Source: Amycolatopsis nalaikhensis (GTDB taxonomy: Bacteria; Actinomycetota; Actinomycetes; Mycobacteriales; Pseudonocardiaceae). Taken from it: a stretch of 64,000 nucleotides of DNA. The notes under the pieces are model-generated. The model made no database searches and was not told the origin of the DNA. It saw only the letters and a list, made by a program, of their open reading frames with translations. The position numbers and the translations under genes were made by a program. Of the stretch, positions 50,735 through 62,200 are shown in pieces (the stretch's first letter is position 1; every line of letters starts with the position of its first letter). The stretch spans positions 1,867,501 through 1,931,500 of the forward strand of contig NZ_CP127173.1 in the NCBI RefSeq assembly GCF_030264295.1. Direction: 5' to 3'.

Positions 50735-51066
50735 TGCCCGAGGGTTACCAGGTCCGCGTGGACGCCCTGCGCGACTACGTCGGCGTGCTCGGCAAGTACC
50801 GGGACCAAGGCGCGAAGTTCACCGAGAAGGTCGGGCAGTCCGACGTCGGCGACAAGTCGTGGGGCGTGGTGGGCCTGTTCACCAAGCGGGGCTACGACGA
50901 AACCCTGCACGAGCTGCGGGACCTGCTGGGGTCGATGGCCGAGGGCCTGGCGTCGGCGCAGGAGAAGTTCACCGACGCGGCGCGCGTCTACCAGGGCACC
51001 GAGGACGACCACAAAGCCTTCTTCGGCCAGGTCGAGGTCCTGCTCGACGGCCCGAAGAAGCCGTAG
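50734..51066 (+). CDS. EspC/WXG100-like small protein
   Basis: This 110-residue protein has two predicted helices and a central turn, in the style of type VII targets (YQVRVDALRDYVGVLGKYRDQGAKF ... LASAQEKFTDAARVYQGTEDDHKAFF). A W-G-V-V-G at the turn replaces the usual W-x-G. It is coupled to the YbaB-like gene by TGATG and precedes the large protein by eight bases, so the three are one operon. It is a likely partner for export of the next product. Confidence 0.65.
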   Translation: MPEGYQVRVDALRDYVGVLGKYRDQGAKFTEKVGQSDVGDKSWGVVGLFTKRGYDETLHELRDLLGSMAEGLASAQEKFTDAARVYQGTEDDHKAFFGQVEVLLDGPKKP

Positions 51067-51074
51067 GGGGAACG

Positions 51075-52265
51075 ATGGCGGAGTTCCAGGACGTCGCGAG
51101 CGGCGTCAGCGTGAAGAGCGACGACCCGAACACGGTCCTCGGGGTGAACGTCGACAACGCGGTCAAGGCGACGCCGTTCGTCGGCGGCGCGGTGACCGTC
51201 GGCAAGGACGTCTCCTCGGTGTTCAAGGCGGCGACCGCGCCGCACCCCGACGGCGTCGACATCGCGCTCGGCCTCGGCACGATCGCGACCGACACGACCA
51301 GCTTCATCCAATCGAGTGCCAGCACGATCACCGACATCGCCACCGACCCGCTCGGCTGGCTCGTCGGGCAGGGATTGAACTTCCTGATCAGCGCGGTCCA
51401 GCCGATCCAGGACGCGATCCACTTCGTCAGCGGCGACGGGCCGGCGCTCGGCATCGCCGCCGACAACTTCTCCGCCATCGCCACCGGTCTCGACCAGCTG
51501 GCGAAGAACTTCGCCGAGGTCGCGGACACGTCACTGGCGGACTGGAAGGGTGACGCCGGCGACGCCGCGCGCCGGTCGCTCGGCGAGTTCGCCCACGGCA
51601 TCGGCGGTGTCTCCGCGAAGTCGGGCGACCTCGCGCAGATGCTGCAGCTGAGCAGCATGCTGATGAGCTTCATCGAGGACCTCATCAAGGCGATCCTCAC
51701 CGAGCTGGTCACCTGGCTGATCATGATCTGGATCCCGGCGCTGGCGGCCGCGGTGCCCACCTGCGGGGCGTCGGTCGCCACCGCGGGCACGGCGTCGGAG
51801 GTCAAGCTCGGCACGACCACCGCGAAGACGACGCAGAAGGTGTCGAAGGTCCGCGAGCTGCTCCAGAAGATCCTCGCCTGGCTGCAGAAGATGAAGGCCA
51901 AGCTGGCCGCGACCAAGCTGGGCAAGGTGTTCGCCGAAGGCAAGACCGCGGGCAAGCTGAAGGAGCTCGCCGAAGCGAACGCGGGCAAGAGCATGGTCGA
52001 CAAGCTCAAGGGCGCCGAGGGGATGATCGGCAAGCGGGCCGGGAAGAACGCCCTGTCCGAGATCGCGAAGAAGGGCGGCGAGGCCGCGGCCAAGGGCGTC
52101 TTCGCGTTCAACCCGGCCAAGCCGGGCGACAACCCGGCGAAGACGCTGAACGACCACCTCGGCAAGCTCAACAGCCACGTCAAGAACGCCAAGAAGGCGA
52201 GCGACTCCGGCGAGAAGGGCCGCGAGCAGTCCGACGAAGAGACGCGCGAGGACCTGGACTTCTGA
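51075..52265 (+). CDS. Large WxG-containing type VII substrate candidate
   Basis: This 396-residue protein starts with a Gly/Ala-rich region, has W157-K-G159 in a helix-turn-helix context, a hydrophobic stretch (about 207-238, LTELVTWLIMIWIPALAAAV), then a long Lys/Ala/Leu-rich coiled region (from 255). The end is highly charged (SGEKGREQSDEETREDLDF). No toxin motif is visible. Coupling to the EspC-like gene and to the membrane protein suggests a secreted effector with its escort. It has no signal peptide. Confidence 0.6.
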   Translation: MAEFQDVASGVSVKSDDPNTVLGVNVDNAVKATPFVGGAVTVGKDVSSVFKAATAPHPDGVDIALGLGTIATDTTSFIQSSASTITDIATDPLGWLVGQGLNFLISAVQPIQDAIHFVSGDGPALGIAADNFSAIATGLDQLAKNFAEVADTSLADWKGDAGDAARRSLGEFAHGIGGVSAKSGDLAQMLQLSSMLMSFIEDLIKAILTELVTWLIMIWIPALAAAVPTCGASVATAGTASEVKLGTTTAKTTQKVSKVRELLQKILAWLQKMKAKLAATKLGKVFAEGKTAGKLKELAEANAGKSMVDKLKGAEGMIGKRAGKNALSEIAKKGGEAAAKGVFAFNPAKPGDNPAKTLNDHLGKLNSHVKNAKKASDSGEKGREQSDEETREDLDF

Positions 52266-52882
52266 TGCTCCTGGTCGTGGTGGTGGTCCTGATCGCGGCG
52301 ATCTTCGCGGGTGCGGCCGCGATCTGGTGGCGCTCGCACACGAAGTACGTCGAAGGGCGCCGGGAGCACTGGTTCAAGGCGTTCGCGGCCGAGCGCGGCG
52401 GCGCGTTCCACAGCGGCGTCGCCGGTGACGCGAACCCGGCGCCGACGTTCGGCGTGCTCCACCCGTCCGGGCGGCCGCTGGTCGAAAGCGGCCACAAGGC
52501 GTGGGTCGAGTTCCGCCACCGCGACCGGCCGGTGATCGCCGTCGACGGCCAGGAGCCGTACCGGCACTTCGACGACCACACGTACTTCCGCGACGTCCAC
52601 GTCACCCAGGTCCGCGTGCCGCCGTCGCCGCAGCTGCGGATCACCGCCGGGAAGGGCGTGGCGGTGCCGTCGGACCCGGGGCTCGAGGCCGAGCTGAGCC
52701 GCTGGCTGGCCGCGCACCCGCGGTTCGCTCAGCGTGACGTCGTCGTCGAGCACGGCTCGGCCCGCACGTGGGGCCAGGGCTGCGCGACGCGGCAGAACGT
52801 CGTGGCCGAGGCCGAGTACCTCGCCGACCTGGCCGACCACCTGCCGGCCGCGCTGTGGGACGTCAGCGACGCCGCGTCGTGA
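52265..52882 (+). CDS. Single-pass membrane protein of the type VII-style cassette
   Basis: This 205-residue protein has an N-terminal hydrophobic segment (residues 1-22) followed by a soluble region. The region contains W/H-rich and beta-type sequence (GHKAWVEFRHRDRPVIAVDGQEPYRHFDDHTYFRDVHVTQV). Start overlaps the previous stop (TGATG). It could be an immunity or anchoring protein for the preceding gene, but no family is recognised. Its last 20 bases overlap the convergent gene. Confidence 0.65.
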   Translation: MLLVVVVVLIAAIFAGAAAIWWRSHTKYVEGRREHWFKAFAAERGGAFHSGVAGDANPAPTFGVLHPSGRPLVESGHKAWVEFRHRDRPVIAVDGQEPYRHFDDHTYFRDVHVTQVRVPPSPQLRITAGKGVAVPSDPGLEAELSRWLAAHPRFAQRDVVVEHGSARTWGQGCATRQNVVAEAEYLADLADHLPAALWDVSDAAS

Positions 52883-53096
52883 GGTGCGTCAGGCCCGCCG
52901 ACAGCGCGAAGACCAGGCCCAGCCCCACGATGTAGGGGCCCGCCAGCAGAGCGAAGCCGGCGCCGATGTTGGCGTCGGGCTGGTCGGAGGTCGCCCGGAA
53001 GCCGATGGCGCCGATCGACAGCAGGACCGCGCCCAGGGTGACCAGGAGGACGGCCACCACCGCGAGGCGCTTCGTGAGGGTCGTCATGGTTCCCAT
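52863..53096 (-). CDS. Small two-segment membrane protein
   Basis: This 77-residue (68 if ATG 53087 is used) protein has two hydrophobic segments (VVAVLLVTLGAVLLSIGAIGF and FALLAGPYIVGLGLVFALSAG) and a basic end. It is convergent with and overlaps the cassette's membrane protein by 20 bases. Function unknown. Confidence 0.6.
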   Translation of the reverse strand: MGTMTTLTKRLAVVAVLLVTLGAVLLSIGAIGFRATSDQPDANIGAGFALLAGPYIVGLGLVFALSAGLTHLTTRRR

Positions 53097-53146
53097 GGTG
53101 CCCGGGGCCGGCGGAATTCGCTGGACAGCGACCCCAGGATGAGGAC

Positions 53147-53628
53147 GTGGACTGGAAGATCACCCGGATCGACGTCGCGCACCCGGACGCCGTCGCGATC
53201 ATGCGCGAGTACATGGACGAAGTCGCTTCACGCTACTTCGGTCGCCCGATCACCGAAGCGGAGCTCACGCACTACGTGGCCGAAGAACCGGGCACGGACC
53301 TGGTGCCGCCCACCGGGGCGTTCCTCGTCGGGTACGTCGACGGCGCGGTCGCGGGCTGCGCCGGGACCCGGGTGGTCGAGCCGGGGATCAGCGAGCTGAC
53401 CAAGGTGTTCGTGCGGCCCGGGCACCGCGGCACGGGCGGCGCGCCCGCGCTGGTGGCGGCCGCCGAAGAAGCCGCACGGGAAGCTCGGTTCCCGGCTGAT
53501 GCGGCTCGACACCCGCCACGACCTCGTCGAGGCCCGCGCGCTGTACGCGAAGGTCGGCTACGCCGAGGTCGAGCCGTTCAACGACGAACAGTTCGCCGAG
53601 CACTGGTTCGCCAAGCCCCTCGGCTGAC
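53147..53628 (+). CDS. GNAT-family N-acetyltransferase, frameshifted
   Basis: GTG 53147 begins an acetyltransferase with the acetyl-CoA loop pattern VFVRPGHRGTGGAPALVAAAEEAARE. Then the frame breaks near 53484. Removing one extra G there (GAAGCTC to GAACTC) restores LGSRLMRLDTRHDLVEARALYAKVGYAEVEPFNDEQFAEHWFAKPLG, a typical GNAT end with stop at 53626-53628. The gene would be about 160 residues. The frameshift is probably a sequencing error, though real decay cannot be excluded. The substrate is unknown. Confidence 0.7.
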
Positions 53629-53640
53629 GGCCCTGAACCG

Positions 53641-54819
53641 TCACGTCCGCCGCGGGGCCAGCAACGCCAGCGGGAGCAGCGCGAGCACCCCGCCGACGAC
53701 CGCGACGAGGCCGTACCCGCCGCCGGCGAACAGCTGCCCGGAGCCGAGCCCGGCGAGCGCGGACGCCGACCACACCACCGCGTCGACGAAGCCCCGCACC
53801 CGGTTGCGCGTCTGCGGCTCGAGGTCGCGGCTCAGCTGCGCGCTGCCGCCGACGAACACGAGGTTCCAGCCGTACCCCAGCAGGAACAACGCCACCGGCA
53901 GGCCGGAGCTGTGCGCCGTCGGGGCCGCGATCGCCGTCGCCGTCGACAGTGCCAGCACGCCGAGGCCCGCGTTGACCGTCACGCGCGGGCCCCAGCGGTC
54001 GGCGATCCAGCCGGACAGCGGCGCCAGCGCGAACATGCCGATCATGTGCGCGCTCAGCACCCAGCCGACGACGTCGAGGCCGTGCCCGTGGCTCTCCAGC
54101 TGCAGCGGCGTCATGGTCATCACCGCGACCATCGTGAGCTGCGCGGCGACCATCGCGACCAGCGGCTTCACCACGGCGGCCGACCGCACCGGCGCGACGA
54201 CCGGGGTGACCACCGGCTCCCGCGGCGGCGGGACGTCGCGCGGCAGCAGCGACGCGGCCAGCGCCGCACCGGCGGTGGCCAGCACCGCGACCGCCACCGG
54301 ACCGGACAGCGAGGGCCAGCCCAGCGCCGTCACGACGTCGGCCGCCGGGGCCATCAGCGCCGGGCCGACCAGCGCGCCGACCGTCCCGGCCCAGACGACC
54401 GTCGAGAGCGCGCGGCCGCGGCGTTCCTCCGGGTACAGGTCCGCGGCGAGGTAGCGCGACAGCTGCGCCCCGCCGTTGCCGATGCCGACCAGCAGGATCC
54501 CGAGCAGCAGCGGCACCACCGACGTCGCCAGCGCGGCGGCGAACGCGATCAGCGCGCCGGCCGCCGCGACGCCGTAGCCCGAAACCAGCACGCGGCGACG
54601 GCCGTGCGCGGGCAGCAGCAGCCCCGCGCCGAGCGCCCCGGCCGCGGTGCCGAGCACGCTCGCGACGCTCGGCAAACCGCTCCAGCCCGGCCCGCTGCCC
54701 GCGGCGACGATCAGCGTCGCCGCCGTGCTCAGGCCGACCGTGGCCGTGTTGAGCAACGCGACGCCGGCGAACAGCGCCCCCATCGACCGGGTCCGCCCGG
54801 TGGTCGTCAAAGTCCCCAT
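53641..54819 (-). CDS. Major facilitator superfamily exporter
   Basis: This 392-residue protein has about twelve hydrophobic segments and the MFS loop YPEERRGRALSTVVWAG between segments 2-3/4-5. It is likely a drug or metabolite efflux pump. ATG 54819 (MGTLTTTGRTRS) is preferred to an upstream start. It is divergent from the Lrp-type gene 95 bases away, a common regulator-target arrangement. Confidence 0.85.
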   Translation of the reverse strand: MGTLTTTGRTRSMGALFAGVALLNTATVGLSTAATLIVAAGSGPGWSGLPSVASVLGTAAGALGAGLLLPAHGRRRVLVSGYGVAAAGALIAFAAALATSVVPLLLGILLVGIGNGGAQLSRYLAADLYPEERRGRALSTVVWAGTVGALVGPALMAPAADVVTALGWPSLSGPVAVAVLATAGAALAASLLPRDVPPPREPVVTPVVAPVRSAAVVKPLVAMVAAQLTMVAVMTMTPLQLESHGHGLDVVGWVLSAHMIGMFALAPLSGWIADRWGPRVTVNAGLGVLALSTATAIAAPTAHSSGLPVALFLLGYGWNLVFVGGSAQLSRDLEPQTRNRVRGFVDAVVWSASALAGLGSGQLFAGGGYGLVAVVGGVLALLPLALLAPRRT

Positions 54820-54914
54820 GACCAGGAACTTTAGGGATTTCCGGCCGCGCGCCGAAGGGACGATCAACGGGATTTCGGTCGCTCGGCCCGCGCTTCGGAA
54901 GGAAGATGGGGGCC
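54820..54914. promoter_or_regulatory. Divergent region MFS exporter / Lrp regulator
   Basis: Within it lie two near-identical direct repeats, GGGATTTCCGG (54834-54844) and GGGATTTCGG (54869-54878), about 35 bases apart. They are candidate binding sites for the Lrp-type regulator. Confidence 0.35.
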
Positions 54915-55415
54915 ATGACCTTTCGTTCGGAAAAGGCCCTGGACGACGTCGACTGGCGGTTGCTGGACCTGCTGCAGGCCGACGGGAGGCTGTCGTTCAA
55001 GGAGCTCGGCCGCCGGATCAACCTCTCGGCGCCCGCGGTGGCCGAGCGGGTGCGGCGGCTCGAGGAGACCGGGGTGATCACGGGGTACCGCGCCCAGGTC
55101 GACGCGCGGCGGGCGGGCCAGCCGCTGCAGGCGTTCGTCGAGATGCGGTGCGCGCTGAGCAGCTGCCTGCTGAAGACGTCGAAGTCCGAGGACTACCCGG
55201 AGGTCGTCGAGATCCACCGGCTCTCCGGCGACCACTGCACGATGCTGAAGATCCGCGCGGCGTCGCTGGAGCACTTCGAGGGCCTGCTGGAACGCCTGGG
55301 CAAGCACGGCGAGCTGCGGTCGTCGGTGGTGCTCTCGACGCAGTACGAGGGCAGGCCGGTGCAGCCGCCGTCGGACGACTTCCTCCGGGCGAGCACGCCG
55401 GAAGGCTGGTCGTGA
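54915..55415 (+). CDS. Lrp/AsnC-family transcription regulator
   Basis: This 166-residue protein has an N-terminal winged helix (LDDVDWRLLDLLQADGRLSFKELGRRINLSAPAVAERVRRLEETGVITGY) and a C-terminal RAM-type ligand-binding domain. Lrp-type proteins sense amino acids and regulate neighbouring transport genes. I prefer ATG 54915 over ATG 54906 because GGGGG precedes it. It probably controls the divergent MFS exporter. Confidence 0.9.
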   Translation: MTFRSEKALDDVDWRLLDLLQADGRLSFKELGRRINLSAPAVAERVRRLEETGVITGYRAQVDARRAGQPLQAFVEMRCALSSCLLKTSKSEDYPEVVEIHRLSGDHCTMLKIRAASLEHFEGLLERLGKHGELRSSVVLSTQYEGRPVQPPSDDFLRASTPEGWS

Positions 55416-55474
55416 CCCGAAGTGCTGCCCGGGAGGCGGCTGTCCGCCCGGTTCGCACCTGATAGACGAGAAGG

Positions 55475-56257
55475 ATGCCGATCTTCCGGACTTTCGCCGT
55501 CGCCCTCGCGGCCGCGGCCGCCCTCGTCGCCCCCGGAACCGCCCAAGCGGCCACGCCGACCGCGCCGCGCGAGTTCGTCGCGCTCTCCGACGTCGCCCCG
55601 ACGATCCTGCAGGACATCCGGTACTTCACCCGCCACAACTTCGTCGGCGAGCGCGTCGACGGTTACCGCCAGCCGCTCTGCATCCTGACCCGGCCGGCCG
55701 CCGAAGGCCTGCGGAACGTCCAGGCGCGGCTGCTGCGGCAGGGCTACACGCTCAAGGTCTACGACTGCTACCGCCCGCAGCGGGCGGTCGACCACTTCGT
55801 GCGGTGGGCGAAGGACCTCGCCGACGAGAAGATGAAGGCCGAGTTCTACCCGAACGTCGCCAAGGACCGGCTCTTCGCCGACGGCTACATCGCCGAGAAG
55901 TCCGGGCACAGCCGCGGCAGCACGATGGACCTCACGATCGTCAAGCTCCCGCCGCGACCGCAGCGGCCCTACATCCCGAGCGAGCCGCTGAAGCCGTGCT
56001 TCGCCCCGCAGGGCGAGCGCTTCGGCGACAACATGGTCGACATGGGCACGGGCTTCGACTGCTTCGACCCGCTGGCGCACACGGACAACCCGGCGATCAC
56101 CGGGGTCGCGCGCCAGAACCGCGACCTGCTGAAGAACACCATGGCCGCGGCGGGTTTCCGCAACCTGCCCGAAGAGTGGTGGCACTACACGCTGAACGGC
56201 GAGCCCTTCCCGGACACCTACTTCGACTTCCCGGTGTCCCGCCGCAGCCTCCGCTGA
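55475..56257 (+). CDS. Secreted D-alanyl-D-alanine dipeptidase (VanX-like)
   Basis: This 260-residue protein has a signal peptide (1-26, APGTAQA) and the VanX/DdpX zinc motif SGHSRGSTMD (His145 and Asp152) and EEWWHY (Glu234, His237). The conserved Arg in YDCYRPQRAV is near residue 100. VanX enzymes hydrolyse D-Ala-D-Ala, but vancomycin-type VanX acts in the cytoplasm without a signal. A secreted form suggests a role in peptidoglycan turnover. No vanH, vanA, vanR or vanS is adjacent. A terminator follows. Confidence 0.88.
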   Translation: MPIFRTFAVALAAAAALVAPGTAQAATPTAPREFVALSDVAPTILQDIRYFTRHNFVGERVDGYRQPLCILTRPAAEGLRNVQARLLRQGYTLKVYDCYRPQRAVDHFVRWAKDLADEKMKAEFYPNVAKDRLFADGYIAEKSGHSRGSTMDLTIVKLPPRPQRPYIPSEPLKPCFAPQGERFGDNMVDMGTGFDCFDPLAHTDNPAITGVARQNRDLLKNTMAAAGFRNLPEEWWHYTLNGEPFPDTYFDFPVSRRSLR

Positions 56258-56266
56258 AACGCGAAA

Positions 56267-56301
56267 AGCGCCCCTCGGTCCACAGTGGACCGAGGGGCGC
56301 T
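56267..56301. terminator. Bidirectional terminator, VanX-like / LAxTG genes
   Basis: Two perfect 17-base arms (56267-56283 and 56285-56301) flank one base. On the minus strand it is followed by TTTTCGCG, and the convergent genes end on both sides. Confidence 0.85.
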
Positions 56302-56313
56302 GTCGTGTGTTCG

Positions 56314-58035
56314 TCAGGCCGCGCGCTTGCGACGGCGGGCGGTGAAGACCAGGCCGCCGCCGAGCGCCAGGGCCGTCAGCGCGAGCGCGCCGAGGCCGAG
56401 GGCCTCCACACCGGTGCTGGCCAGGCCGGAGCCGCTGCTCTGGCCGCCGCCCGTGCCACCGGCCGCGCCGGTGGTCGAGGTGGGCGCGCCGGGCGTGCAG
56501 TCGGCGGGGTTGGCCGGCACCGTCGGCAGCGGCGCGTCACCCTCCTCGGCCTCGATGAACAGCCGGGCGGGCTGGTCCGCCGGGCCGCGGACGTCGGGCG
56601 AAGTCGGGTTGTCGTACTTGATCCGCCAACCCGACGGCGGCAGGAGGTAGATGTCGTAGTTCGGGCCCGGCACCACGTCGTGGAACTCGAAGGTCCCGCT
56701 CGCGTCGGTCGTCTGCTCGCCGACGACCGGGCACTTCTGGTCGGACACGAGCACCGCCTTGACGCCCGCGAGCCCCTGCTCACCGTGCACCACCCGGCCG
56801 ATGATCGTGGCCTTGGCACCCGGCACCCACGCCTGGTCACCGGCGTCCGCGTGGTTTTCGATGTCGACCTCGTCGTACCCGAAGTCGCACGAGACCACGA
56901 CGTACCCGCGGTTGAACGCGGCCTCCGGCACCGCCTCGGTCACGTCGAAGGTGCGCGTCTCGCCCGGGGCGATCGTCACGCCGGTCGTCGCGAGGTCACC
57001 CCAGCCGGGGGTGCGGCCGGTCAGGTGGTGCGGGTCGCCGATGCGGTTGCACGCGGCCACGATGCCGACGAGCGGGGTCTTGCCCGAGTTCGACAGCGTC
57101 ACGGTGACGTGCGCGAGGTCGCCGACCTTGTAGCTGTCCTGGGTGAACGCCATCGTCGCCTTGAGCGCGCCGTTCAGCGGCGGTGCCCCGCGGACGAGCA
57201 GGTCCTTCGAGTCCGGTCCGATCCGGATGGTCTGCCACGGGATCAGCCAGCCGTTGACGACCTCGCCGCCGAGGTAGTACTCGGCGGCCGGGAGGTCGGC
57301 GAAGGTGAACTTCCCGTCGGCGTCGCTCGTGGCCGTGTAGGTCTTGTCGCCGTGGACGTAGCGCAAGGTCAGCTTCGCCCCCGCAAGCTGTTCGCCGTCG
57401 TCGAGCGTGGCGTCGCCGTTCTTGTCGCCGTACACGACGCCCGTCGCGCGCCCGGCCACCTTGGCGACCGCCGCCTTGGCGGTGAACTCCCCGACGCCGA
57501 AGTTGGTCGCGTCGAACACGACGCCCCGCAGGACCGTGGAGTCCTGGTCGATGTCCCGGATCTTGCCGGTGCCGTGGAGCACGAACGTCTTGCCGGGCTC
57601 GAGGTCGACCCCGGGGTTGCCGCTCGTGAGCGGGCCCCAGCCCGGCTCGTACGGGACGTTCAGATCAGTCGGCTGGTCGAAGCGCTGCCAGACCGTAAGG
57701 CCCTTCGCGGTGGCCGAGCCGACGTTGGTCACCTTGAAGGTGAAGTGGACGTCCTCATCGGTCTGGTAGGTCTCCTTGTCGAAGACGGCCGAGATTTCGA
57801 CCTGGGCCCGCTCCACGGGTTCGGCCTGCGGCTGGGCCGCGGGTTTGCTCTCCGGCGCGGAAGAAGTCGGCGTCGGCGCGGTCGAACTGCTGCTCGGCGC
57901 TTCCACCGTGGACGGTGCCGTCGACGTCGGCTCCTCCGCCCCCGCCGGCGCGGCGAACACGCTGGTCAACGCCGCCGCGGCCGCGAGGGTCGCGAATGTG
58001 CGCGCGACAGATCTCGCGCCTCTGGATTTGTTCAC
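56314..58035 (-). CDS. Cell-surface protein with LAxTG sorting signal
   Basis: This 573-residue protein has a signal peptide (residues 1-33), a Ser/Thr/Pro-rich linker (about 35-75), then beta-sandwich repeats. Calcium-binding GDKNGDATLDDGE and SdrD-B-like TGVVYGDKNGD...SDADGKFTFADLPAAEYYL lie at 200-260. A CARDB-like module is likely in residues 295-405. The end has Gly/Ser-rich sequence, LASTG (538-542), a hydrophobic segment and RRRKRAA. LAxTG is typical of class E sortase substrates. Expected to be wall-attached. No sortase gene is nearby. Confidence 0.88.
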   Translation of the reverse strand: MNKSRGARSVARTFATLAAAAALTSVFAAPAGAEEPTSTAPSTVEAPSSSSTAPTPTSSAPESKPAAQPQAEPVERAQVEISAVFDKETYQTDEDVHFTFKVTNVGSATAKGLTVWQRFDQPTDLNVPYEPGWGPLTSGNPGVDLEPGKTFVLHGTGKIRDIDQDSTVLRGVVFDATNFGVGEFTAKAAVAKVAGRATGVVYGDKNGDATLDDGEQLAGAKLTLRYVHGDKTYTATSDADGKFTFADLPAAEYYLGGEVVNGWLIPWQTIRIGPDSKDLLVRGAPPLNGALKATMAFTQDSYKVGDLAHVTVTLSNSGKTPLVGIVAACNRIGDPHHLTGRTPGWGDLATTGVTIAPGETRTFDVTEAVPEAAFNRGYVVVSCDFGYDEVDIENHADAGDQAWVPGAKATIIGRVVHGEQGLAGVKAVLVSDQKCPVVGEQTTDASGTFEFHDVVPGPNYDIYLLPPSGWRIKYDNPTSPDVRGPADQPARLFIEAEEGDAPLPTVPANPADCTPGAPTSTTGAAGGTGGGQSSGSGLASTGVEALGLGALALTALALGGGLVFTARRRKRAA

Positions 58036-58147
58036 GAACAGTCACCCCTGATTACCCGTTGGAAACGCGCAAAGCCCCCGAACCGCGTGAACCGGGTCAC
58101 TCTATCGGGTAATTGCAGGAGTTAATAGTCATCGAGGTGCCAAAACG

Positions 58148-58185
58148 GGAAAGGCCCCCGCCGGAAACCCGGCGAGGGCCTTTCC
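58148..58185 (-). terminator. Terminator of rpoBC
   Basis: GGAAAGGCCCCCGCCGG pairs with CCGGCGAGGGCCTTTCC with one mismatch and a loop of about four bases. It lies about 15 bases beyond the rpoC stop and is followed on the minus strand by CGTTTTGG. Confidence 0.8.
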
Positions 58186-58199
58186 TGAGAACAGCTTCG

Positions 58200-62111
<3,912 letters not shown>

Positions 62112-62200
62112 GTCTAAGTCCCCTTGGGGTTGTATCGGCTAGAGAGGGGTCGGCGGTGGAGCGGGGACCCACGGGAGGCAGGTCCCCGCTCGACACCGGA

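Noticed and set aside
55475..56257. VanX-like gene as evidence of a vancomycin resistance cluster
   Set aside because: The product has a signal peptide and no vanH, vanA, vanR or vanS lies next to it.
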